From the NCBI RefSeq assembly GCF_002975275.1, contig NZ_PCOQ01000003.1, forward strand, positions 1-64,000: 64,000 bases of DNA. Reading direction: 5' to 3'. Source of the DNA: Achromobacter sp. MYb9 (lineage in GTDB: Bacteria; Pseudomonadota; Gammaproteobacteria; Burkholderiales; Burkholderiaceae_B). Position numbers and translations under genes: made by a program. A model generated the notes under the pieces. It saw only the letters and a program-made list of their open reading frames with translations, was not told the DNA's origin and made no database searches. This document shows, one piece after another, positions 42,041 to 49,628 of this stretch; position 1 is the first letter of the stretch; every line of letters starts with the position of its first letter.

Positions 42041-43215
42041 GTGCGCCCCGCGATGGGCGCGAAGCGCCCCGACAACGGCGGATAATCGGCGTCGGGCTGC
42101 ACCGCGATTGCGCGGATGCGTGCTTCGCATGCCGCGATATCGGCGGGCGAGCCCAGCACGCTGAACGTGGTGTCGTAGCGGCGCTCTTCCCCATGTTCCA
42201 GCCAGATGAGCTCGTTGCGCTCACGCGCCGCGCCCTGGCCCAGCACATGGTTGGTCGACGGCTCGATGCCCATCGCATACTGGCCCGATTGCAGGTTCTG
42301 CCATTGATACTGGCAAGGGAATTGATGCTTGAAGGTGCTGACTTGCATGCCCAGCCCCAGCTTATCGTTTACCAGGGCCACCGGGACGCTGCCGTCGGCG
42401 GCGGCGGCCATCTCGTGCTGCCACACCTGCTCATGAAAGCCCAACTGCGGGGCCGGCATGCGGCGGTAGCCCACGCCCTGCTTGCGGTAGTCTTGCTCGT
42501 GCGCGGCCCACACCACATCGCGGATCGGCGCCAGATAGCGCGAGTCGGCGTCCAGCACCGGATAGCCCAGGTTGATGTGATAGCAAAGCATGTGCGGCGT
42601 GCGGTAGAAGCCGCGATTCACCACGCGATCCGACAGTTTGATGTCGTTGGTGCCCACCTCGATCTCGATGCGGCGGTGCAGCTCCAGGTGTTCGCCGAAC
42701 ACGGTGCCCTGGCTTACGATTCCCTCTGCCCACAGCACGCAGCGATCGCCGTCCCAGCGTTCGCCGTAGCCGGTCAGGCGCGCCGGAATGGTGCCCACGC
42801 GGCCATGGATGGACTGCTTGGCGGTCTTGCGCGGGCCGTACACGTAGTTGTCGGCCGGTGCGTCGTACATGAACAGAATGTGGTCCAGTCCGCAGGTGAT
42901 CATGAGGCCCGAGAACGAGCGCATCCAGCCCAGTCCGCCTTCACCTTCGTAGTCATGCAGGCCGGGATGGCGAAAGCCCGACGGCGACTGCCATCCCATG
43001 GCAAAACCGCGGTATTCGCAATCGGCGATGTCCATCGCGCGATCCACCAGCACCGTGAAACGCAGGCCCGTGCCGCTGCGGAACTCCAGCATGCGGATAC
43101 CGCGCTCCAGCCCGTCGTCCAGCGTCATCAGGCGTACGCCGGCAAACTGCGCAAGCTGCCCGGTGCGCGCTTCCACGTCGCGGCGCGTCATCCAGGTTCC
43201 GTAAATGTCAGGCAT
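42037..43215 (-). CDS. DUF4432 family aldose-1-epimerase-like protein
   Basis: The 392-residue protein fits DUF4432, a beta-sandwich family related to galactose mutarotase. Landmarks are RTGQLAQFAGVRLMTLDDGL, the RFTVLVDRAMDIADCEYRGF strand, LMITCGLDHILFM, and a late YQWQNLQSGQYAMGIEPST. Known members sit in carbohydrate loci with an unknown substrate; mutarotation or ring opening is a guess. Start ATG 43215 has GGGAGAATTC upstream. It is coupled to the SDR gene. Confidence 0.82.
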   Translation of the reverse strand: MPDIYGTWMTRRDVEARTGQLAQFAGVRLMTLDDGLERGIRMLEFRSGTGLRFTVLVDRAMDIADCEYRGFAMGWQSPSGFRHPGLHDYEGEGGLGWMRSFSGLMITCGLDHILFMYDAPADNYVYGPRKTAKQSIHGRVGTIPARLTGYGERWDGDRCVLWAEGIVSQGTVFGEHLELHRRIEIEVGTNDIKLSDRVVNRGFYRTPHMLCYHINLGYPVLDADSRYLAPIRDVVWAAHEQDYRKQGVGYRRMPAPQLGFHEQVWQHEMAAAADGSVPVALVNDKLGLGMQVSTFKHQFPCQYQWQNLQSGQYAMGIEPSTNHVLGQGAARERNELIWLEHGEERRYDTTFSVLGSPADIAACEARIRAIAVQPDADYPPLSGRFAPIAGRT

Positions 43216-43280
43216 GAATTCTCCCTGGCAAAGGCGCGGATGCGCGTTTGCCGGTGTCGGTGTTCAGAATCGTGTTCGCA

Positions 43281-43321
43281 GGCGCGCCGCAGGCCTTGTG
43301 CAATGTGCCTCGCGGTGCGCC
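43281..43321 (-). terminator. Long imperfect hairpin within the sugar/CoA operon
   Basis: GGCGCGCCGCAGGC pairs with GCCT-C-GCGGTGCGCC with one G-U pair and one bulge, giving a stem of about 14 base pairs in the 124-base gap between the isomerase-like and DUF4432 genes. It lacks a T-run, so I expect transcript stabilisation or partial termination. The rest of the gap shows nothing. Confidence 0.45.
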
Positions 43322-43339
43322 TCTGTTGCGCCAGGCGGC

Positions 43340-44254
43340 CTACAGGCCGTTCGCGCGCAGCCGCTCGTCCAGGAATGTCTTGGCGCGCGGCACGTCGTCT
43401 TCGGTCAGGTGTTCGATGATGATGGGAATGTTGGGGTGCTTCTTCGCCAGGCGCTGCAGGTAAAGGTCGTAGTTCAGCGCGCCCAGGCCCGGTGCCGGCA
43501 GCTCGATCTCGCCCACGCCACGGAAGGTATGGCTCTCGGCCGCGCCATCGTCACCAATGTCGCTGTGCTTTTCCGACTTGTCATCGCCCGAACGCTTCAC
43601 GTCCTTGGCATGCGCGATGCAGATCTTGTCGGAAAGCGCGTCGAACACCTGATTCAGCGTGCGGTCCATCTGGTCGATGTTGTGCGCTTCGAAGTAGTTC
43701 GTCGGGTCCATCAAGAGGCCCAGGCCAGGGTGATCCACCTCGGCGAACATGCGCAGCGTTTCCTCGACCGATCCCACCACGTTGTTCACGTAGGTCTCAA
43801 GCAGGAACACCGCGCCATGGTCATAGGCATGTTGCGACAGCTCGGCGATCACCGCGCGGCACTGGTCCCAGCCTTCCTCGGTCTTGTTCCTGGGGTGATG
43901 CACCCAGTCGCTGTCGGTGGCGAACGTGCCGGTTTCCGAGATGACGTAAGGCGAACCCAATTGGCGCGCGTGCGTGAGGATCTCTTTGAGATAGCCGTTG
44001 CGGCGTTGGCGCTCGGCGGGGTCGGGATGAACGATATTGGTATAGGCCGAGATGCAGGACACCGGCAGGTTGTAGTGGCGGAAGGTGTCGCGGATCTGTG
44101 TGCATTTCTGCGCGGTCAGCTGCCCCGGGCCGAGCTCCATGTCCTTGAAATGCAGGTCCAGCTGCACGGTGTTGAAGCCGTGTGAGCGGATCACCTTGGC
44201 GGTGCGCTCCAGCTCATAGGGAAAGTAGCCCGAGAAGATTCCGGTCTGGATCAT
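43340..44254 (-). CDS. Sugar phosphate isomerase/epimerase-type TIM barrel
   Basis: The 304-residue protein is a xylose-isomerase-like TIM barrel. Probable metal ligands are Glu in FLLETYVNN, Asp in LLMDPTNYF, His in CIAHAKDV and Glu in IIIEHL, in the order found in the IolE/Hyi/tagatose-epimerase group. ATG 44254 is favoured by GGAGAC upstream and the strand MIQTGIFSGYFP; the frame from 44293 would add a polar tail. It follows the Gfo/Idh/MocA gene by 31 bases and probably epimerises or dehydrates its keto-sugar product. Confidence 0.88.
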   Translation of the reverse strand: MIQTGIFSGYFPYELERTAKVIRSHGFNTVQLDLHFKDMELGPGQLTAQKCTQIRDTFRHYNLPVSCISAYTNIVHPDPAERQRRNGYLKEILTHARQLGSPYVISETGTFATDSDWVHHPRNKTEEGWDQCRAVIAELSQHAYDHGAVFLLETYVNNVVGSVEETLRMFAEVDHPGLGLLMDPTNYFEAHNIDQMDRTLNQVFDALSDKICIAHAKDVKRSGDDKSEKHSDIGDDGAAESHTFRGVGEIELPAPGLGALNYDLYLQRLAKKHPNIPIIIEHLTEDDVPRAKTFLDERLRANGL

Positions 44255-44285
44255 GATGGTTGTCTCCGTCTGTTTTTCTGTCTGG

Positions 44286-45377
44286 TTATTCAACAGCCGG
44301 CAGCCGTACTGTGCGGCCTTCGGCGATGGACGTATACGCGGCCTCGACCAGCGCCATCGTGCGTACGTTGTCGGTCACGCTCAACGCAGGCTCGGTACCG
44401 CTGGCCAGCGCGTACTGCAACTGCTCCATTACGCCGATGAAGGCATGCGGAAACCACATCGTGTCCCACGTGGGAGTGACCCAGCGCCCGTCGGTATGGC
44501 CCTGGGCCGCGCGCGAGGCATAGCTCAGGGTCGACGGCTCGCCGGTGGGCCAGCCGATGGTGCCGCGCGCGACGCCATCGGTGCCTTCCACGCGCCAGCG
44601 GATGTGCTGGTCGTCGGGGTATCCCTCGGCCCGCGGGCCCGACCACACATCTTCGAGCGACAGCGCAAGCAGGCCGTTGCCAAAGCGCAGCGTGGTGCTG
44701 ACCAGTCCATCCTGATGCGCGAACTCGGTGCGTGGATCGGGGCGGGTGATGCTGGTGATCTCGGTGGGCTCGCCAAACAGATAACGCAGGGCATCAAGGT
44801 GATGCACGCTCATGTTCGAGAGCGTCAGCCGGTCATAGCCGCGCAAAAAGTCCTGCCAGTGCGGGATCGCGTGCATGTCGATCTGCGCGAACACCGGTGT
44901 GCCCAGCACGCCCTGGTCCAGCAGCTGTTTGAGCGTGCGCATCGATTGGTCGTAGCGCATGTTCTGGTTTACCGACAGGATCTTGCCGGCGGCCCGCGCC
45001 TCGTCGCGCAAGGCGCGGGCTTCGTCCAGCGAGAGGGCAAGCGGCTTCTGCGCCAGCACGCCACGCACGTGCGGGGCGCGCAATGCGGCGCGTATCAGCT
45101 CGGGCTGCTGGTCGGGCGGATACGCGATGTCCACGATTTCGATCTGCGGATCGGCGATCAGGGCCAGGGGATCCTCATGCACCTGCGGGATGCCGTAGCG
45201 TTCGGCGATGGCGGCCGCTTTGCTGCGGGTACGCGACGCGATCGCCGCCACCGTGAAGCCGGCCTGCTGGTAAGCCGCCAGATGGCATTCGGCCATGATC
45301 ATGCCGGCGCCGATGCAGCCGATGCGAAAGCGCCGTTCCCGAACGGGCGGGTCGGGCACCAGGGTAGGGTGCGACAT
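44286..45377 (-). CDS. Gfo/Idh/MocA-family NAD(P)-dependent sugar dehydrogenase
   Basis: The 363-residue protein has an N-terminal Rossmann motif (GCIGAGMIMAECHL) and the Gfo/Idh/MocA cofactor loop AQKPLALSL, where AQKP replaces the usual EKP. A C-terminal domain with HHLDALRYLFGEPTEI follows, with the H-x3-D catalytic-type pair. Start ATG 45377 has GGAGGAGCAC directly upstream; the frame also opens at 45422. It is the first gene of the operon and divergent from LacI. It would oxidise a free sugar, inositol or sugar derivative. Confidence 0.9.
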   Translation of the reverse strand: MSHPTLVPDPPVRERRFRIGCIGAGMIMAECHLAAYQQAGFTVAAIASRTRSKAAAIAERYGIPQVHEDPLALIADPQIEIVDIAYPPDQQPELIRAALRAPHVRGVLAQKPLALSLDEARALRDEARAAGKILSVNQNMRYDQSMRTLKQLLDQGVLGTPVFAQIDMHAIPHWQDFLRGYDRLTLSNMSVHHLDALRYLFGEPTEITSITRPDPRTEFAHQDGLVSTTLRFGNGLLALSLEDVWSGPRAEGYPDDQHIRWRVEGTDGVARGTIGWPTGEPSTLSYASRAAQGHTDGRWVTPTWDTMWFPHAFIGVMEQLQYALASGTEPALSVTDNVRTMALVEAAYTSIAEGRTVRLPAVE

Positions 45378-45436
45378 GTGCTCCTCCTGCCGGCTGGGTA
45401 TGCACTGTCGACTGCCTGGCATCCTGCCGTGCGGTG

Positions 45437-45470
45437 TTTGATGTTATTGAGCCGCGATAATCACATCAAA
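45437..45470. promoter_or_regulatory. Operator candidate TTTGATGT-N18-ACATCAAA
   Basis: Perfect eight-base inverted repeat with an 18-base spacer, 60 bases upstream of the dehydrogenase start in the divergent LacI gap. The size and symmetry fit a dimeric repressor, but LacI sites are usually compact with a central CG, so another activator is possible. Confidence 0.45.
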
Positions 45471-45553
45471 ACAATCAGGGGTAAAGACGGATGGCGTTTC
45501 CAGGGCGGAAACGTTACTTTTTTGATCCTGAATGATTGCAAATGATGGGTTAT

Positions 45554-45571
45554 GATGGTCTCGCTACCATC
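45554..45571. promoter_or_regulatory. Operator candidate GATGGT-N6-ACCATC at lacI start
   Basis: Perfect six-base arms around CTCGCT, 15 bases before TTG 45586 and 33 before ATG 45604. Placement over the likely promoter of the LacI gene suggests autorepression. The centre contains CG, as is common in LacI-family operators. Confidence 0.5.
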
Positions 45572-45585
45572 GTCCTGATGGTGTC

Positions 45586-46656
45586 TTGAGAGCCTTGTCC
45601 CGCATGCGCCCCACCATTTCCCTCATTGCCCGTGAAGCCGGCATGTCGACCGCCACCGTGGACCGGGTGCTGAACGACCGCGACGGCGTGCGCGGCAAGA
45701 CACGCGACCGCGTGCTGGCAATCGCCAATCGCCTTGGCTACTTCGTCCATGGCGCCGATGCCGCAAGCCGGGACGTGCGGGTCGATTTCGTTTTACCCGC
45801 CGGCACCAACAGCTTCATGACCGCATTGGGCCAGCACCTGCTTGAAGAAGCCGCCACCCGCCCCGATGTGCGGGCACGCCTGCATCTGATCGAGGGATTC
45901 GACGCCAATAAGCTCGCGCAAAAGCTCTACGAGCTGCGCGACCAGACGCAGGCCGTTGGCCTGGTCGGGCTGGACCATCCACAAGTGCGCGACGCCATCA
46001 TGGCGCTGCGCGACAGCGGCGTGCATGTGAGCACCCTGGTGTCGGACATCCCGATCTCGGCGCGCCTGGGTTACGTGGGTATCGACAACCGCGCCGCGGG
46101 CCGCCTGGCCGCGCTGTTGCTGGGCCGGTTTCTGCCACAGCACACGGAACGAAAGGTCGCGGTGTTCGTAGGGTCGCTGGCGTATCGGGGCCACGAAGAG
46201 CGCGAGATGGGCTTTCGCTCGCTGCTGAGCGAAGAGTTTCCGCACCTGCGCATCGCACACATTCTGGAAATCGGCGACGACCGCGACCGCGCCTTTGCCG
46301 TCACGCAGGATCTGCTGCGCAAAGAGCCGCCGCACGCGATTTACAACATCGGCGCCGGCAATCAAGGCATCGCGCGGGCGCTGAAAGAGGCGCGGCCGGC
46401 TGAGGCCTGGGCAAACGAGGCTCGGTCAAGCAAGGCCGCGTCCGCCCATCGCATTGTCTTCGTGGGCCACGACCTCACCGAAGCCACGCGCCGCCTGTTG
46501 CTCGATCGCACCATGGACGCCGTGATCGACCAGAACCCGCGCGTCGAGGCGCGCGAGATCGTCAAGCTGCTGGTGGCGGCCGTGAAGGGCGCGCCCGAAC
46601 CCAGCTATCTGCCGCGGCTTCAGGTCATCTTTCGGGAAAATATTCCGGAGCCGTGA
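45586..46656 (+). CDS. LacI-family regulator of the sugar/CoA operon
   Basis: The 356-residue protein has the LacI helix-turn-helix and hinge (PTISLIAREAGMSTATVDRV, then RDRVLAIANRLGYFVHG) followed by a type I periplasmic-binding-like domain. TTG 45586 gives six extra residues; ATG 45604 (MRPTIS) fits the family's usual start better, and neither has a clear ribosome site. It is divergent from the dehydrogenase-led operon; LacI regulators bind sugars, nucleosides or inositols, so the operon's inducer is probably a sugar-like molecule. Confidence 0.9.
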   Translation: MRALSRMRPTISLIAREAGMSTATVDRVLNDRDGVRGKTRDRVLAIANRLGYFVHGADAASRDVRVDFVLPAGTNSFMTALGQHLLEEAATRPDVRARLHLIEGFDANKLAQKLYELRDQTQAVGLVGLDHPQVRDAIMALRDSGVHVSTLVSDIPISARLGYVGIDNRAAGRLAALLLGRFLPQHTERKVAVFVGSLAYRGHEEREMGFRSLLSEEFPHLRIAHILEIGDDRDRAFAVTQDLLRKEPPHAIYNIGAGNQGIARALKEARPAEAWANEARSSKAASAHRIVFVGHDLTEATRRLLLDRTMDAVIDQNPRVEAREIVKLLVAAVKGAPEPSYLPRLQVIFRENIPEP

Positions 46657-46843
46657 TGGCATGGCGACGGCGCCCAAGCCAAGCACTTTGCGGCGCGCAC
46701 CTTGGCCCAGAGGGCCGCGGCAACCTCCCAACCTCTAGCAGCGGCTCAAGCTTTGTCATTCAATGGCGCCTCTTGGCCGCTGGCAGTGGTTCGTCAACCG
46801 GTTTTAGCGCCGCCTTGCGCGGGATCGACTCACTACACTTCTT

Positions 46844-47953
46844 CTAGCGGGTCCATCTCGTGGGGGAAAAGCGATCCGCCATCAAAAGGCGGCCTCGGTC
46901 CAATGCCATGTCGGCAAGGGTCTCGCCCACTGCCGGCGCGATCTGGAAGCCTCCCCCAGAGAAGCCGAAGGCGTGTAGAAGGCGCGGCACCCTGGCGCTG
47001 AAACCGATGACGGGATTCTTGTCGGGAAAGTAGCCTTCGATGCCGGACCAGCAGCGGATGATGCTGGCGCGGGCAAGGACCGGCAGGATAGCGGGGGCGG
47101 TGCGGCCAAGCTCGGCCAGGGCTGCAGGGCCAGGGCGGCTGCGGTCGCCCGGCAGGGCGTGCCCGTAGCCGCCGCCCATGACGAAATTGCCGCGCGCCAC
47201 TTGCCTTGCGTAAAAGCCCCCGCCCTCGACGCCCAGCGAAACGCCGATCTGTCGCGTTAGGGGTTCGGTGACGAGCATGGTGGGATATTTGACCTGCAAC
47301 GGTAAGACGTCGCCGAACCAGCCGGCGACGACGGCGCCCCATGCGCCGGCGGCATTGATCACCGTGCCCGCCCGGATCTGGCGGCCATCCGCGGCAGTCA
47401 GCAGGAAGTCGCCGGCCTGGGTGTCGGCGTGGGCGATGGCGCAGTCCTCGAGCAGCAGGGCGCCAGCACGCGCGGCGGCGTGGGCGAAAGCCGGCGCGAT
47501 CAGGCGGGGGTTGGCCTGGCCGTCCTCTGGGCAGAGCGAGCCGCCGACGATGTCGGGCGCAAGGGCCGGAAAACGCCGGCGCAGCGCCGCGCGATCCAGG
47601 ATATCGAGGCCCAGGTCGAAGTCGCGGACCTTATCGCGATAGGCGACGAGCTTGTCCAGGTCCGCCTGCGAGCGGGCAAGCTTGAGGTGTCCGGTGCGCA
47701 CATATTCCGCGTCGGTGCCGATCAATTCGGGAAGCCTTGCCCAGATGCCGTGCGCGCGCTGGGCAAGGTAGAGCTGTTCGATGTTGCGGCCCTGGCGGCG
47801 CACGCCGCCGAAGTTGACGCCACTGGCGCGCGCGCCGCACAGGCCGCGTTCGATCAGGACGGTGGCGATGCCGGCGCGCCGCAAGGCAAGTGCCGCGCTG
47901 GCCCCGACCAGGCCGGCGCCGATGACGGCGACGTCGGTGTGCAACAGGGTCAT
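46844..47953 (-). CDS. FAD-dependent D-amino-acid/opine oxidase-like protein (HcnC/OoxB)
   Basis: The 369-residue DAO-family flavoprotein has an N-terminal FAD motif VIGAGLVGASAALALRRAG, then FAALAPDI-like substrate-binding text (RFPALAPDIVGGSLCPEDGQ) and a C-terminal GFSGGGFQIAPAVGETLADM. The set HcnABC/OoxAB oxidises glycine, octopine or similar N-substituted amino acids; this is the catalytic beta-type subunit. ATG 47953 is chosen for the ATGA overlap with the next gene upstream. It is last in the operon and converges on the LacI gene; the gap 46657-46843 has no feature I recognise. Confidence 0.88.
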   Translation of the reverse strand: MTLLHTDVAVIGAGLVGASAALALRRAGIATVLIERGLCGARASGVNFGGVRRQGRNIEQLYLAQRAHGIWARLPELIGTDAEYVRTGHLKLARSQADLDKLVAYRDKVRDFDLGLDILDRAALRRRFPALAPDIVGGSLCPEDGQANPRLIAPAFAHAAARAGALLLEDCAIAHADTQAGDFLLTAADGRQIRAGTVINAAGAWGAVVAGWFGDVLPLQVKYPTMLVTEPLTRQIGVSLGVEGGGFYARQVARGNFVMGGGYGHALPGDRSRPGPAALAELGRTAPAILPVLARASIIRCWSGIEGYFPDKNPVIGFSARVPRLLHAFGFSGGGFQIAPAVGETLADMALDRGRLLMADRFSPTRWTR

Positions 47954-49335
47954 GACGGATCCTTGCCCAGGACGGCGAATGGCAGCGGTTTGACGGGCGC
48001 CTGTCCTCGCATCCGGCCAACGGCCGACAGTGGAATCCGCCGGCAGTCCGCCAGCAGTTCGGCGGCGCCACTCTGGCACATGCGGCCCTGGCACAAGCCC
48101 ATGCCGATGCGGGTCAGAGCCTTGAGGCGGTTGAGGTCATCAACGGCGTATTGCCCTGCGGCGGCGCGCAGTTCGCCGGCGCGCACTTCCTCGCAGCGGC
48201 AGACCATGACGCTGTCATCGCAGCCGGCGTCCGTGCCCGGTAACGGGAAGGCGCGGTCCAGCCCTTGCCGGAAGCGTGCCAACGCGGCCTGCCTGCGCGC
48301 AAGCCAGCGCAGTCTGGCGGCATCGACGCGGATGCCGCTGTCGGCCAACATGGCAAGCGCGCCACGCTCGCCCGAAAGCTCGGCCAGCATGGCGCCGCCG
48401 ATGCCCGCGCCGTCGCCGGCCAGGTAGACGCCGGCGACCGTGCTGCGGCCGTCGGCGTCGCGCCGAGGCAGCCAGGCGCGCTGGGCCGCGTCGAAGTCGA
48501 AGGCGCAGTCAAGCAGGTCCGCCAGCTGGGTTTCGGCGCGCAGGCCGTGGCCGACCGCCAGCGCGTCGCACGCGAAGTCGCGCTCGGCGCCGCCGATGCG
48601 CGCGCGCACGCCTTCGACGCGGGATGTGCCGTGCGTGGCGAGCAGGTTGGCCGAGTGATGCACGGGTACGCCGTGAGCGCGCAACCATCCCAGGTAGTAC
48701 AGGCCCTTGGCCAGCGTGCCGGGCTGGTTCAGCAGCGCGGGCAACGCGCTTGCCTGCGCGGCCAGGGGCGCGCTGTCCAGCACGGCCTGCACCTGGCCGC
48801 CGGCGCGCGCGTACTGATAGGCAACGAGGTACAGCAGCGGGCCGGTGCCCGCGAACACAATGCGCGGCCCTAGCAGGCAATGCTGACCTTTAAGCGCGAT
48901 CTGGGCGCCGCCCAGCGAGAAGACGCCGGGCAGGGTCCAGCCGGGAAAGGGCAGGACGCGGTCGGTGGCGCCGGTGGCGATCAGAAGGTGCGAGTAGCGC
49001 AGCCCATCAAGGTCGCCGTCACGCACCAGATCCAGATGCCCGGGCGTGGCGTTCCAGACGGCCGTCAGGGCGCGGTAATCGGCCTGCCCGCGCAGTTGGG
49101 CACCCGCCGCGTGGAGGGCGGCGGCGCGCTTGTGTTCAAAGCCATAGCGTTGGCGCGCGCTGCCGCGCGGCACCAGGCTCTGGCGATAGATCTGACCGCC
49201 CGGCAAGGGCGCCTCGTCGATGATGACGGGCCGCACGCCATGACGCAGAAGCGTTTGCGCGGCGCGCACGCCGGCCGGCCCGGCGCCCACCACCACCATC
49301 TGCGGCTGGGCGCTGGCCGAAGAGAGCACGTTCAT
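47950..49335 (-). CDS. HcnB/OoxA-like FAD oxidoreductase with [2Fe-2S] tail
   Basis: The 461-residue protein has two dinucleotide sites: VVGAGPAGVRAAQTLLRHG for FAD and FAGTGPLLYLVAYQYARAGG for the second. The C-terminal domain has a BFD-type cysteine set (VCRCEE and GLCQGRMC), which binds a [2Fe-2S] cluster. It is the electron-carrying subunit A of HcnABC/opine-oxidase complexes. ATG 49335 overlaps the small [2Fe-2S] gene by four bases; the frame continues far upstream without meaning. Confidence 0.9.
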   Translation of the reverse strand: MNVLSSASAQPQMVVVGAGPAGVRAAQTLLRHGVRPVIIDEAPLPGGQIYRQSLVPRGSARQRYGFEHKRAAALHAAGAQLRGQADYRALTAVWNATPGHLDLVRDGDLDGLRYSHLLIATGATDRVLPFPGWTLPGVFSLGGAQIALKGQHCLLGPRIVFAGTGPLLYLVAYQYARAGGQVQAVLDSAPLAAQASALPALLNQPGTLAKGLYYLGWLRAHGVPVHHSANLLATHGTSRVEGVRARIGGAERDFACDALAVGHGLRAETQLADLLDCAFDFDAAQRAWLPRRDADGRSTVAGVYLAGDGAGIGGAMLAELSGERGALAMLADSGIRVDAARLRWLARRQAALARFRQGLDRAFPLPGTDAGCDDSVMVCRCEEVRAGELRAAAGQYAVDDLNRLKALTRIGMGLCQGRMCQSGAAELLADCRRIPLSAVGRMRGQAPVKPLPFAVLGKDPS

Positions 49336-49628
49336 GGGCATTCTCCGGGCAGGGTGTCGACCAGGGCCATACCATCCTCGGCCAAGGTGGAACAGGCGCG
49401 CACGCGCTGGCCGCCGGCGAGCTGTACCCAGCAGTCCTGGCAGGCGCCCATCAGGCAGAAGCCCGCGCGCGGCGCGCCCGCGCCCAAGGTGGTGCGCAGC
49501 CGGTCGCCGGCCAGCAGCAGCGCGGTCAGCACGGTGTCGCCGGGCTGTGCGGCAATCGGCTGGCCGTTCCAGGTCAGGCGCAGGGCGGGCCCCGCCAGCG
49601 GGGCGACGCGGCGCAGCAGGGCAGTCAT
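49332..49628 (-). CDS. Small [2Fe-2S]-binding subunit (HcnA-like)
   Basis: The 98-residue protein has a plant-type ferredoxin-like beta-grasp start (RLTWNGQPIAAQPGDTVLTA) and the cysteine set FCLMGACQDC plus RACST. It matches HcnA and the gamma-type subunit of opine and proline oxidases. It should pass electrons from the flavin subunit to the membrane chain. Four-base overlaps couple it to the ThDP gene upstream and the flavoprotein downstream. Confidence 0.88.
   Translation of the reverse strand: MTALLRRVAPLAGPALRLTWNGQPIAAQPGDTVLTALLLAGDRLRTTLGAGAPRAGFCLMGACQDCWVQLAGGQRVRACSTLAEDGMALVDTLPGECP

Noticed and set aside
46844..49628. Hydrogen cyanide synthase (HcnABC)
   Set aside because: Subunit types match, but opine/proline oxidases share them and the context is hydantoinase catabolism; cyanide production cannot be claimed.
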